DNA of 64,000 nucleotides, taken from the NCBI RefSeq assembly GCF_007993815.1, contig NZ_VJWE01000011.1, positions 496,001-560,000 of the forward strand. The letters are read 5' to 3'. A program made the position numbers and the translations under genes. Positions within the stretch are counted from its first letter, which is position 1, and the number at the start of each line of letters is the position of its first letter. The notes below the pieces were generated by a model. That model saw only the letters and a program-made list of their open reading frames with translations. It had not been told where the DNA came from and did not search any database. Positions 28,615-37,289 of the stretch are shown here, one piece after another. The DNA is from Acidovorax delafieldii (lineage in GTDB: Bacteria > Pseudomonadota > Gammaproteobacteria > Burkholderiales > Burkholderiaceae_C).

Positions 28615-29817
28615 TCAGGCCACGCGGGGCCTGACCTTGCTCGCCGCCAGCTTGGCGTTCGCGCGCGCCGTGTCCACATTCTCAGCCCGCGCCAGCGCCA
28701 CGCCCATGCGGCGCTTCACAAAACTCTCGGGCTTGCCGAACAGGCGCAGATCGGTGCCCGGCACACGCAGGGCTTCTTCCACACCATCGAACACGATGCC
28801 TTGGGCTTCCACGCCGCCGTAGATGACGGCACTGGCGCCGGGGTTGCGCAGGCTGGTGTCCACGGGCAGGCCCAGGATGGCGCGGGCGTGCAGCTCAAAC
28901 TCGCTCTGGTGCTGGGTGCACAGCGTGACCAGGCCCGTGTCGTGCGGGCGGGGGCTGACTTCGCTGAACCAGACCTCCTGGCCCTTGACGAACAGCTCCA
29001 CGCCAAACAATCCCTGGCCGCCCAGGTTGTCGGTGACCGCCTTGGCGATCTGGCGCGACTTTTCGAGTGCGGCCGGGTGCATGGGGTGGGGCTGCCAGCT
29101 TTCCACATAGTCGCCACTCACCTGCACATGGCCGATGGGGTCGCAGAAGCTGGTGGTGATTTGGCCGTCGGTGCCCACCGACCGCACAGTGAGCTGGGTG
29201 ATCTCGTAGTCAAAGTCGATGAAGCCCTCGACGATCACACGGCCGTGGCTCACCCGGCCACCGGCCATGGCGTAGTCCCAGGCCTTCTTCACGTCGTCTG
29301 GGCCGTCGATCTTGCTCTGGCCCTTGCCCGAGCTGCTCATCACCGGCTTGACGATGCAGGGGTAGCCGATACCTGCGTCAATCGCAGCCTGCAGTTCTTC
29401 CAGCGAATTGCAGAACTTGTACGGGCTGGTGGGCAGGCCCAGCGTCTCGGCGGCCAGCACGCGGATGCCTTCACGGTCCATGGTCAGGCGCGCAGCGCGG
29501 GCCGTGGGGATCACGCGCACGGTGCCCGCGGCTTCCAGCTCTTCGAGCATGGGGGTGGCGATGGCTTCGATCTCGGGCACCACCAGGTGGGGCCGTTCGG
29601 CTTCGATCAGCGCCTTGAGCTGGGCCGGGTCGCTCATGGTGATGGTGCGCGCGTGGTGGGCCACCTGCTGGCCGGGGGCGTTGTCGTAGCGGTCCACGGC
29701 AATGGTTTCCACCCCCAGGCGCTGCAGCGCGATCAGCACCTCCTTGCCCAGCTCGCCCGAGCCCAGCAGCATGACTTTGGTGGCATGGGGGGACAGAGGG
29801 GTTCCGAGGGTGGTCAT
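28615..29817 (-). CDS. purT: formate-dependent GAR transformylase PurT
   Basis: A 400-residue ATP-grasp enzyme that makes formyl-GAR from formate in purine synthesis, starting at [10 protein letters not shown] (29817). The frame stays open much further upstream, but that is antisense to the divergent activator gene. Family features are [11 protein letters not shown], the ATP-grasp loop [36 protein letters not shown], and the tail [10 protein letters not shown]. The divergent sigma-54 activator gene starts 94 bases away. Confidence 0.97.
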   Translation of the reverse strand: MTTLGTPLSPHATKVMLLGSGELGKEVLIALQRLGVETIAVDRYDNAPGQQVAHHARTITMSDPAQLKALIEAERPHLVVPEIEAIATPMLEELEAAGTVRVIPTARAARLTMDREGIRVLAAETLGLPTSPYKFCNSLEELQAAIDAGIGYPCIVKPVMSSSGKGQSKIDGPDDVKKAWDYAMAGGRVSHGRVIVEGFIDFDYEITQLTVRSVGTDGQITTSFCDPIGHVQVSGDYVESWQPHPMHPAALEKSRQIAKAVTDNLGGQGLFGVELFVKGQEVWFSEVSPRPHDTGLVTLCTQHQSEFELHARAILGLPVDTSLRNPGASAVIYGGVEAQGIVFDGVEEALRVPGTDLRLFGKPESFVKRRMGVALARAENVDTARANAKLAASKVRPRVA

Positions 29818-29910
29818 GGTGGGGGCTTTCGAGAGGGTTGAAAAGTCGGGAAATGGCTGGACGCAGGCGACTTTAATGCACCCGGGCGCAGAACTTGCAA
29901 TCGCCCTGAC

Positions 29911-31557
29911 ATGCCCCCACCGCCCATGCCCTCCCCTTCCAGCACGGCCCGCTCGCACAGCCCCACCGACTGGCACGCCCAGGAGCTGCTGCTGATGCGT
30001 GAGGTGATGCGCCTCATCGGCCGCAGCCTGGCGCCCGGCCTGGTGCTGCGCGAGATGCTGCACCTGATGAGCGAACTGCTGGGCCTGAACCGGGGGCGCA
30101 TCGTGCTGGTGGACGACGCTCCCTCCTCCCCGGCCGGCGCGCCGCGCACCGCCTCCATCCAGCATGCCTACGGCCTCACCCAGGCCGAGGTGCAGCGCGG
30201 GCGGTACGCCTGGGGCGAGGGCATCACAGGCCGCGTGCTGGCCACCGGGCAGCCCGCCATCGTGCAGGACATTGATGCCGAACCGTTGTTTCTGGCACGC
30301 GCGGTAGAGCGCAACCAGCTGCCGCCCGAGACGGTGGCCTTCATCGCCCTGCCCATCGAGGTCAACAACGCGCCCATCGGCGTGCTGGCCTGCCACCGCA
30401 TCCGCAGCCGCCAGCGCCACCTGAACGACGACCTGGCGGTGCTGCGCGTGCTGGCCACGCTGGTCGGGCAGCTGCTGCAGCTCGAAGCCCTGGTGGCCGA
30501 GCAGACGCGGCAGCTGGAGGCGCGCAATGCCGTGCTGGCCAACGCCCTCAACACCAAAAGCGCGCGCTACGGGCTCATTGGCAGCTCGCCGCCGCTGCTG
30601 CAGGCCTTGAGCGAGCTGGAGCGTGTGTCGCAAACCCAGGCCACCGTGCTGCTGCTGGGCCAGTCGGGCACGGGCAAGGAGCTGTTCGCACGCGCCGTGC
30701 ACCTGGCCAGCGGGCGGCGCGACCGGCCCTTCATCAAGGTCAACTGCTCGGCCATTCCGGACGCGCTGTTCGAATCCGAACTGTTTGGCTACGAGAAAGG
30801 CGCGTTCACCGGCGCCAGCACAGCCCGCGCGGGCTGGTTTGAGCAGGCCGACAGCGGCACCATCTTTCTGGACGAGATTGGCGAGCTGCCGTTGGCCCTG
30901 CAATCGAAGCTGCTGCGCACGCTGCAGGAGGGCACACTGGTGCGCCTGGGCGGGCAGCGCGAGGTCAAGGTCAACGTGCGCCTGGTGGCGGCCACCCACC
31001 GCGACCTGGCGGCCGATGTGGAGGCCGGGCGCTTTCGGCAGGACTTGTATTACCGCCTGCATGTGATTCCGATCCATCTGCCCTCGCTGGCCGAGCGGCG
31101 CGAGGACATCCGCGCGCTGGCGCTGCACTTTGTGAGCCGCGCCAACCAGGCGCACCAGCGCAACGTGAACCTCTCGCCCGACGCGCTGGCGCGGCTGGAA
31201 GAACACCCCTGGCCCGGCAACATCCGCGAGCTGGGCAATGTGATCGAACGCCTGGTGCTGCTGACCAATGACACGCTGGTGGCGCGGGCGGAGCTGGACC
31301 GGTTTCTGCCGGCTGCGTCCGTGCCTTTGCCTTCGCCTCCCGCACCACGGCCTCCTGCAGCCACCACGGCAGCAGAACGCCCGGCCATTGCCCCGGCGCC
31401 GCTGGTGCGTGACTACGCACCGGCCCAATCGCACAGCGTGTTGGTGCTGCAGACAGCACTGGCCGAGCACCACGGCAACCAGTCGCGTGCAGCGCAGAGC
31501 CTGGGGCTGACGCTGCGGCAGTTCAGCTACCGGCTGCGCAAGGCGGGTCTGAAGTGA
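29911..31557 (+). CDS. sigma-54-dependent activator with GAF domain (NifA-like architecture)
   Basis: A 548-residue enhancer-binding protein. An N-terminal GAF domain (about 25-185, [16 protein letters not shown]) precedes an AAA+ domain with Walker A GQSGTGKE, the sigma-54 contact loop GAFTGA, Walker [10 protein letters not shown] and R-finger region [13 protein letters not shown] Pro/Ala linker leads to a Fis-type HTH ([20 protein letters not shown]). The GAF lacks an obvious metal site, so the signal is unknown. The palindrome six bases past its stop and the -24/-12 promoter beyond indicate that it controls the rhodanese operon. Confidence 0.93.
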   Translation: MPPPPMPSPSSTARSHSPTDWHAQELLLMREVMRLIGRSLAPGLVLREMLHLMSELLGLNRGRIVLVDDAPSSPAGAPRTASIQHAYGLTQAEVQRGRYAWGEGITGRVLATGQPAIVQDIDAEPLFLARAVERNQLPPETVAFIALPIEVNNAPIGVLACHRIRSRQRHLNDDLAVLRVLATLVGQLLQLEALVAEQTRQLEARNAVLANALNTKSARYGLIGSSPPLLQALSELERVSQTQATVLLLGQSGTGKELFARAVHLASGRRDRPFIKVNCSAIPDALFESELFGYEKGAFTGASTARAGWFEQADSGTIFLDEIGELPLALQSKLLRTLQEGTLVRLGGQREVKVNVRLVAATHRDLAADVEAGRFRQDLYYRLHVIPIHLPSLAERREDIRALALHFVSRANQAHQRNVNLSPDALARLEEHPWPGNIRELGNVIERLVLLTNDTLVARAELDRFLPAASVPLPSPPAPRPPAATTAAERPAIAPAPLVRDYAPAQSHSVLVLQTALAEHHGNQSRAAQSLGLTLRQFSYRLRKAGLK

Positions 31558-31562
31558 CGACG

Positions 31563-31595
31563 GACACTGTGTCGACAATTTGTAGACACAGTGTC
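31563..31595. promoter_or_regulatory. probable upstream activator site for the sigma-54 regulator
   Basis: GACACTGTGTC (31563-31573) and GACACAGTGTC (31585-31595) are exact reverse complements, 11 bases apart. The pair is centred about 150 bases before the -24 element, a usual distance for an enhancer site. It does not match the TGT-N10-ACA NifA site. Confidence 0.65.
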
Positions 31596-31640
31596 TGGCG
31601 CGGTCTGCTCCACCTTGGCTACCGACACATGGCCACACCC

Positions 31641-31705
31641 CATTCACTATCAAATCAATAGCTGCCAGCGCATATTTCACTTGCGCTTCCAGCCATTTCT
31701 ATTCA
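31641..31705 (+). repeat. dispersed repeat R1 between enhancer site and promoter
   Basis: CACTATCAAATCAATAGCTG CCAGCGCATATTTCACTTGC is an R1 copy with an extra ATTCAAATTT-like tail. It occupies the loop between the palindrome and the -24/-12 promoter. Confidence 0.65.
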
Positions 31706-31728
31706 AATTTCCATATCTCCACCCGCTC

Positions 31729-31744
31729 TGGCACACCTGTTGCG
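31729..31744 (+). promoter_or_regulatory. sigma-54 (-24/-12) promoter of the rhodanese operon
   Basis: TGGCACACCTGTTGCG matches the consensus TGGCAC-N5-TTGC exactly, with GG and GC separated by ten bases. It lies 47 bases before the rhodanese ATG and downstream of the activator gene. Confidence 0.85.
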
Positions 31745-31791
31745 ATAAGGAAGGCAGGCATCCCGCCCACCACCGCACCGAAAGGTTTTCC

Positions 31792-32703
31792 ATGAGCACC
31801 GTGACCGCCACCGCCTCCGACGCCGTCCTCATCTCGCCCACCCAGTTGCAGGCCCTGCAAGCCGCAGAGCCTGTGGTGCTGATCGACACCCGCGACGCCG
31901 ACACCTACGCCCTGGGGCACATCCCCGGCGCGGTGAACCTGCGCGAAACCTTCACGTACCTGGCCACCTCCACGCCCCAAGGCCTGCAGGAGCTGAAAGA
32001 CACCTTTGCCGCGCACCTGGGCGCCATCGGCCTGTCGGGCGCCGAGACGGCCGTGTTCTATGAAGATGCGCTCAACAGCGGCTACGGCCAGTCGTGCCGG
32101 GGCTACTACCTGCTGACCTGGCTGGGCTACCCCAAGGTCAAGGTATTGAATGGCGGCTACTCGGCCTGGAAGGCGGCAGAGCTGCCCGTCTCCACCGAGG
32201 CGGTGGTGCCCACGCCCGCCATCTTCCCCACCCAGCTGGCCACCACCGATGTGATGCTGACCAAGGAGGATGTGATCGAGGCCCTGGGCACCGACACCGT
32301 GCTGCTGGACGTGCGCGATGTGGACGAGTGGATTGGCGACAGCTCCAGCCCCTATGGCAAGGACTTTGCGCCGCGCAAAGGCCGCCTGCCGGGCGCCAAG
32401 TGGCTGGAGTGGTACCGCTTCATGAAGCCCTCGCCCCAGGGTCCGGTGTTCAAGTCGCCCGACGAAGTGCGCGCCGAATGCGCCACGGCGGGCATCAGCC
32501 CGGCGGACACGGTGTACCTGTATTGCTTCAAGGGCGCACGCGCGTCCAACACCTTCCTGGCGCTCAAGCAGGCGGGCTTTGCCGATGTGCGCATGTACTT
32601 CGGCTCGTGGAACGAATGGTCGCGCGACGACAAGTTGCCGATCGAAAGCGGGCTGCCGCTGGTCAAGTTCCCCAAAAAGCCTGCGCTGGCGCTGGCGGCC
32701 TGA
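31792..32703 (+). CDS. tandem-rhodanese sulfurtransferase
   Basis: A 303-residue protein starting at ATG 31792. It has two rhodanese domains. The first (VVLIDTRDADTYALGHIPGA) has no cysteine in the expected loop and is probably structural. The second carries active Cys 245 in YLYCFKGARAS. Thiosulfate:cyanide or mercaptopyruvate sulfurtransferases have this architecture; the loop CFKGARA does not fit the classic CRxGx(R/T) signature exactly, so the donor is open. It is the first gene behind the sigma-54 promoter. Confidence 0.92.
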   Translation: MSTVTATASDAVLISPTQLQALQAAEPVVLIDTRDADTYALGHIPGAVNLRETFTYLATSTPQGLQELKDTFAAHLGAIGLSGAETAVFYEDALNSGYGQSCRGYYLLTWLGYPKVKVLNGGYSAWKAAELPVSTEAVVPTPAIFPTQLATTDVMLTKEDVIEALGTDTVLLDVRDVDEWIGDSSSPYGKDFAPRKGRLPGAKWLEWYRFMKPSPQGPVFKSPDEVRAECATAGISPADTVYLYCFKGARASNTFLALKQAGFADVRMYFGSWNEWSRDDKLPIESGLPLVKFPKKPALALAA

Positions 32704-32789
32704 GCCCCGTGCGTTGTTGCAGCGGGCATGGCCCGCGGCGAACCCTGTCCTTCTTTTTTGCATTCCCTTCTCTTTCTCCAAGGAACACC

Positions 32790-33359
32790 ATGTCCACCGA
32801 TCTGCTGGAACCCTCTGCCCCTGTCACCACCGTGCACACACACCTGCGCCCCATCGACCGCGACGGGCTGATGGCCTTTGCCGACAAGGGCCGTAACAAT
32901 CCTGCCAGCCGGGGCACCAACAAGGTCCACACGGTGATGGAGGGGCAGTACCGCTCGCTGAGCTATGTGGGCAACCATGCGCCGGTGGTGGTGGACGAGC
33001 CCCTGCACCTGTTCGGGCAGGACACGGCGCCTGCGCCCGGCGAGATCGTGCTGTCGGGCCTGGGCGGCTGCCTGGCCGTGGGCATCACGGCCGTGGCCAC
33101 CTGGAAGCAGGTCAAGCTCAGCAAGATCGAGGTGTTCATGGAAGGCGACATCGGCAACCCCGCCGCCTGGGGTGCGGGTGGCGCATTGCAGAAGACGCCG
33201 CCGGAGATGGGCTTTCAGGCGATCCGCGTGAAGGTGCTGGTGGAAGGCGATGCACCGCGCGAGGTGCTGGACGAGATCGTGCAGCACGCCAACTTCTACT
33301 CGCCCGTGGCCAACAGCATGCGCAACCCCATCCCCTTCGAGATCAGCCTCGCGGACTAA
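32790..33359 (+). CDS. OsmC-family protein
   Basis: A 189-residue OsmC/Ohr-fold protein, with AAGGA ahead of ATG 32790. The first redox cysteine is present (GLGGCLAVG, Cys 94). At the usual second-cysteine place it reads NFYSPVANSMRNP, with Ser instead of Cys, so the two-Cys peroxidase mechanism is not expected. It may handle a persulfide or thiol-linked substrate of the neighbouring rhodanese, which is my inference. Second gene of the sigma-54 operon. Confidence 0.9.
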   Translation: MSTDLLEPSAPVTTVHTHLRPIDRDGLMAFADKGRNNPASRGTNKVHTVMEGQYRSLSYVGNHAPVVVDEPLHLFGQDTAPAPGEIVLSGLGGCLAVGITAVATWKQVKLSKIEVFMEGDIGNPAAWGAGGALQKTPPEMGFQAIRVKVLVEGDAPREVLDEIVQHANFYSPVANSMRNPIPFEISLAD

Positions 33360-33402
33360 ACAGCCCCGCAACCGAGCCCGCCCTGCGCACCCAAGGAGCC
33401 CC

Positions 33403-34561
33403 ATGAACCCCGCCGACCTCCCCCCCCCAACTCCACCTGGACGGCGCCCTGCGGGGCGATGCGCTGCTGGCCGCCGTGCGTCAGATCGCGCAGGGCCCGC
33501 TGGCCGCGCAGGTGGAGGCAATTGACCGCACCGGCTACTACCCCTGCGCGGAGCTGCAGCAGCTGGCCGCCGTGGGCGCGATGAGCGCGCACCTGGACAG
33601 CACGGCCGGCCCGGCCGACTACGGCCTGGCCATCCGCGCCATGGCCGAGGCCTCGCGCGTGTGCGGCGCCACGGGCTTCATGATGTGGTGCCAGGCGGTG
33701 TGCGGGCTGTACCTGCAGCAGTCGGGCAACCCCGCGCTGATGGGCGATGTGTTGCAGCGCCACGCCAGCGGCGCAGGCATGGGCGGCACGGCGCTGTCCA
33801 ACCCCATGAAGAGCTACGCGCAGATCGAAAGCCTGCTGCTCAAGGCCACGCCAGTGGAGGGGGGCTACCTCATCAACGGCACCCTGCCCTGGGTGAGCAA
33901 CCTGGGGCCCGACCACTACTGCGGCGCGATTGCGGCGGTGGTGGAGGCCGACGGCACGGCCAGCCAGCGCGAGGTAATGTTCCTGCTGCGCTGCGACGCA
34001 CCGGGCGTGGAGATGCGCGAATGCCCCAGCTTCTCCGCCATGGAGGGCACGGGCACCTATGCGCTGCGGCTCAAGGACCATTTCATCGGCACGGCCGACA
34101 TCATGGCCGACCCCACCCGCCCCTTTATTGCCCGCATCCGCGCTGCGTTCGTGATGCTGCAATGTGGCATGGCGGTGGGCATCACCCAGGGCGCCATCGA
34201 CTCGATGTGGGCGGTGGAGGCCCAACTGGGCCACGTCAACCAGTTCCTGGAAGACCGGCCCGACGCCCTGCAGGCCGAACTGGATGCACTGACCGCACGC
34301 GTAATGCAACTGGCCCAGACGCCGTTCGACACAAGCACCGACTTCTTCATCGATGTGCTGGACGCCCGTGCCCATGGCGCGGAGCTGTGCCTGCGCGCCG
34401 CCCAGTCGGCCCTGATGCACCAGGGTGCGCGCGGCTACCTGATGAGCTCGGACGTGCAGCGGCGCGTGCGCGAGTCGCACTTTGTGGCCATCGTCACGCC
34501 CGCCATCAAGCACCTGCGCAAGGAGATCGCCCGGCTCAGCACCGAGGAGATGCCTGCATGA
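33403..34561 (+). CDS. acyl-CoA dehydrogenase-like flavoprotein with start region out of frame
   Basis: The open frame as sequenced runs from GTG 33476 (361 residues). The only good start, ATG 33403 behind AAGGAG, is in another frame. Removing one C from the nine-C run at 33420-33428 joins them into a 385-residue protein beginning MNPADLPPQLHLDGALRG. The body resembles the acyl-CoA dehydrogenase / flavin monooxygenase (SfnB/DszC-like) fold: N-terminal helical domain, mid beta domain (GYLINGTLPWVSNLGPDHYC), and C-terminal helical bundle. The substrate is unknown. The stop overlaps the rubredoxin gene by ATGA. The frame break may be a sequencing error, a mutation or phase variation. Confidence 0.75.
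33420..33428 (+). repeat. nine-C homopolymer at gene start
   Basis: Nine C in a row, 17 bases after the ATG of the flavoprotein gene. Eight C would put the ATG in frame with the rest. As written, the ATG frame stops after 40 codons. Confidence 0.9.
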
Positions 34562-35883
34562 CGCGCGCCCTCCCCACCGCCACCACGCCATCGGTTACCT
34601 CCGAGTTCGTGTTGAGCGCGGCATCGCAGGCGCTGTGCGATGCGTTTGCCGACGCGGCCGCCCAGGCGCCCTGGCAAAGCTACATCTGCAACGCCTGCGG
34701 CTACGTCTACCACGAGGCCGACGGCGACCCCGATGGCGGCCTGCCGCCGGGCACGCGGCTGGCGGACATACCCGACGACTGGGCCTGCCCGCTGTGCGGC
34801 GTGACCAAGGCCGATTTTTCTCCGTACGAAGCCCCCACGCTGGAGGCGCTGCGGGCGCAGGCCAGCGCAGCGCCAGCCGCCTCCCTCCGCGTGCGTGGCG
34901 AGCCGGGAGTGGTCATCGTCGGCGCGGGCCGTGCAGGCTGGCAACTGGCCGAAACCCTGCGCCAACACAGCGCCACGCTGCCCATCACCCTGGTGACGGC
35001 CTGTGCGGGCGACCGGTACGACAAGCCTTTGCTGTCGGTGGCCATGGCGCGCCAGCTGGACCCGCTGGCCCTGGTGTCCGAAACCGGTCGCGATGCGGCG
35101 CACCGCCTGGGCGTCACCCTGCTGGCCCACACCCATGCCGTGCGCATCTGCGCCGACACCCGCCAATTGCGCACCACGCGGGGCGTGCTACGCTACGGCC
35201 ACCTGGTGCTGGCCCACGGTGCGCAGGCCGCCTTGCCTCAGGGCTTGCCCGCCAGCCTGTGCTGGCGCATCAACCACCTGGACGCCTACCAGCGCCTGCG
35301 CCAGCACCTGGGCGACCAGCCCAAGGACGTGCTCATCATCGGCGCGGGCCTGGTCGGCAGTGAGCTGGCCAACGACCTGGCACTGGGCGGCCACCACATC
35401 ACGCTGCTGGACACGGCCACCGAACCACTGGCGCGCTGGCACGACCAGCAGGCGGGCCCGCAGCTGCTGGACGCCTGGAAAGACCTGTCCATCCGCTTTG
35501 AAGGCGGTCTGCAGGTGGAGCAGGTGGAACGCGTGGGCTCGCGCTACCGCGTCTCCACCACCAGCGGGCGGCGTTTTGCGGCGGACGAAGTGGTGGTGGC
35601 TGCAGGCCTGCTGCCCCCCCACCGCCTGGCGCAGAGTGCAGGGCTTGACTGGACCCATGGCATTGCGGTGGACGCAGGCACGCTGCAAACCAGCGTATCC
35701 CGCATCCATGCACTGGGCGATTGCATCAGCATCGACGGGCAGTGCAGCCGCTACATCGAACCGATTGCCCGGCAGGCGCGCACGCTGGCGGCCGCCATCC
35801 TGGGCCAACCGGTGACCCCCTATGAGCACCGGGCGGCCGTGGTGCGGGTCAAGACCACCACCCAGCCGCTGACCCTGCATTGA
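34558..35883 (+). CDS. rubredoxin fused to NAD(P)H rubredoxin reductase
   Basis: A 441-residue electron-transfer flavoprotein. The N-terminal rubredoxin has its four iron ligands C44xxC47 and C77xxC80 (CNACGY, CPLCG). It is joined to a FAD/NAD(P) oxidoreductase with FAD motif VVIVGAGRAG, NAD motif IIGAGLVGSELA and a second FAD contact HALGDCI. This equals an AlkG-AlkT pair in one chain and should deliver electrons to an iron or flavin enzyme, plausibly the preceding dehydrogenase-like protein. Last gene of the sigma-54 operon. Confidence 0.93.
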   Translation: MTRALPTATTPSVTSEFVLSAASQALCDAFADAAAQAPWQSYICNACGYVYHEADGDPDGGLPPGTRLADIPDDWACPLCGVTKADFSPYEAPTLEALRAQASAAPAASLRVRGEPGVVIVGAGRAGWQLAETLRQHSATLPITLVTACAGDRYDKPLLSVAMARQLDPLALVSETGRDAAHRLGVTLLAHTHAVRICADTRQLRTTRGVLRYGHLVLAHGAQAALPQGLPASLCWRINHLDAYQRLRQHLGDQPKDVLIIGAGLVGSELANDLALGGHHITLLDTATEPLARWHDQQAGPQLLDAWKDLSIRFEGGLQVEQVERVGSRYRVSTTSGRRFAADEVVVAAGLLPPHRLAQSAGLDWTHGIAVDAGTLQTSVSRIHALGDCISIDGQCSRYIEPIARQARTLAAAILGQPVTPYEHRAAVVRVKTTTQPLTLH

Positions 35884-35893
35884 GGCAGCCTCG

Positions 35894-35920
35894 GGCCCGG
35901 GCGGCAATCTTGCCCGGGCC
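35894..35920 (+). terminator. hairpin after the sigma-54 operon
   Basis: GGCCCGGGC / GCCCGGGCC form a nine-pair GC stem ten bases after the rubredoxin-reductase stop. A T run follows only after a further gap, so it may be a weak or Rho-assisted terminator. Confidence 0.5.
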
Positions 35921-35942
35921 GGCACCGGCAAAAAATTTTTGG

Positions 35943-35980
35943 CATCCACTGCATCCAAACGGCGTTTTCGTGGGTAGTAC
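35943..35980 (+). promoter_or_regulatory. candidate ECF-sigma promoter of the DUF3455 gene
   Basis: CATCCA occurs twice (35943-35948 and 35952-35957). The second is followed 15-16 bases later by GGTAGT. CATCC-type -35 elements are known for SigK-like ECF factors, and such a factor is encoded downstream. The assignment is tentative. Confidence 0.35.
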
Positions 35981-36036
35981 CTACAGCAGCGCAACTTGCT
36001 GCTGTCCTATCAACCCATAGACCAGAGAGAAACGCC

Positions 36037-36615
36037 ATGACCGTTCACACGTCCCCCATCTCCCGCCTGCTGCCCCTGACGGGTGCCATTGCCGCCGCCG
36101 TGCTGCTGAGCGCCTGCGGTTCGATGATGTCGTCGCCTTCCAAATCCATGTATTCGCAGGACAGCCTGCCCGACAGCATCAAGGTACCGACTGGCAACAA
36201 GGTGGCAATGGAAACCGTGGGCGTGGGCGAGATCACCTACGAATGCCGCGACAAGGCCAACATGCCCGGCCAGACCGAATGGGTGTTCGTGGGCCCCAAG
36301 GCCGTGCTGAATGACCGCAGCGGCAAACAAGTGGGCACCTACTACGGCCCACCGGCCACCTGGGAGTCGAGCGATGGGTCCAAGCTGACGGCTACCCAGC
36401 TGGCCGTGGCACCCTCGGGTACGGGCAACCTGCCCTACCAGCTCGTCAAGGCCAACCCCGCCATGGGTTCGGGCGCCATGACCGGCGTGACGTTCATCCA
36501 GCGCGTGGCCCTCAAGGGCGGCGTGGCACCCGCTGCTGCCTGTACCACCGCCAACAAGGGCGAGCGCCAGATCGTGAAGTACCAGGCCGACTACATCTTC
36601 TGGAAGGCCGCGTAA
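36037..36615 (+). CDS. DUF3455-family lipoprotein
   Basis: A 192-residue lipoprotein with lipobox LLSAC (Cys 27), then a domain matching DUF3455: ITYECRDKANMPGQTEWVFV, then GTYYGPPATWESSDGSKL, and a C-terminal pair of cysteines region ending in YQADYIFWKA. Function is unknown. It stands directly ahead of an ECF sigma and anti-sigma pair, which suggests that it is their target, as in other proteobacteria. Confidence 0.9.
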   Translation: MTVHTSPISRLLPLTGAIAAAVLLSACGSMMSSPSKSMYSQDSLPDSIKVPTGNKVAMETVGVGEITYECRDKANMPGQTEWVFVGPKAVLNDRSGKQVGTYYGPPATWESSDGSKLTATQLAVAPSGTGNLPYQLVKANPAMGSGAMTGVTFIQRVALKGGVAPAAACTTANKGERQIVKYQADYIFWKAA

Positions 36616-36722
36616 ACCACGCACACGCAATCCCCTGCCCAGCGGGGGCTACCGCCAGGCGGTGGCGGGTTTGCGGCTACGATGCGCCCACCCTTTAGCC
36701 GCGGCCCCGCTGCCTGCACACC

Positions 36723-37289
36723 GTGCCCGACACCCCTGGCGATTTTGACTACGAAGCCGCTCTGGCCGCCTGCGCAGCCGGCGACCGGCAGGCCATGCAC
36801 CGCCTATATGAACAGGAGGGCGCGCGGCTGCTGGGTGTGGCGCTGCGCATCGTGCGCCAGCGCGCGCTGGCCGAGGACATCGTGCACGATGCGTGCGTGA
36901 ACATCTGGACGCGCGCCACCAGCTACGACGCGCGCCGGGGCAGCGCACGCGGCTGGATCTACAGCGTGGTGCGCAACCTGGCCCTGAACGCCGTGCGCGA
37001 CGCGGGCCGCCACGTTGATGTGGACGACACCACCACCCAAGCCCTGGAGGCCGACATGTTTGTGCAGGCCCACCACGAGGTCGAGGAAACCTTTGCGCTG
37101 AACGCCAGCCTGGGCCGCCTGCAGCATTGCCTGGAGGCCCTGGACCCCGCGCGCCGCAACTGCGTGTTGCACGCCTACGTGGACGGCTGCTCGCACGGCG
37201 AAATTGCGGAGCGCCTCGGCGCGCCGCTGGGCACCGTCAAGGCGTGGATTCGGCGCAGCCTGGTATCGCTGCGGGAGTGCATGGCATGA
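36723..37289 (+). CDS. ECF RNA polymerase sigma factor (SigK-like)
   Basis: A 188-residue sigma factor starting at GTG 36723. Region 2 (LYEQEGARLLGVALRIV, DIVHDACVNIWTRA, GWIYSVVRNLALNAVRD) and region 4 (CVLHAYVDGCSHGEIAERLG, GTVKAWIRRSL) are complete. It overlaps the anti-sigma gene by ATGA, so the pair is translationally coupled. It resembles the group of ECF factors controlled by RskA-type anti-sigmas. Confidence 0.94.
   Translation: MPDTPGDFDYEAALAACAAGDRQAMHRLYEQEGARLLGVALRIVRQRALAEDIVHDACVNIWTRATSYDARRGSARGWIYSVVRNLALNAVRDAGRHVDVDDTTTQALEADMFVQAHHEVEETFALNASLGRLQHCLEALDPARRNCVLHAYVDGCSHGEIAERLGAPLGTVKAWIRRSLVSLRECMA

Noticed and set aside
26574..28634. 686-codon plus-strand frame opposite the Cache-GGDEF-EAL gene
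   Set aside because: The minus strand has complete conserved domains; the antisense product has none.
31563..31595. NifA-type TGT-N10-ACA enhancer
   Set aside because: The palindrome is real, but TGT and ACA are not spaced by ten bases. The activator is only NifA-like in architecture, so no nitrogen-fixation role is claimed.
29818..31680. Upstream extension of the purT frame
   Set aside because: Antisense to the sigma-54 activator; PurT proteins begin at [10 protein letters not shown].
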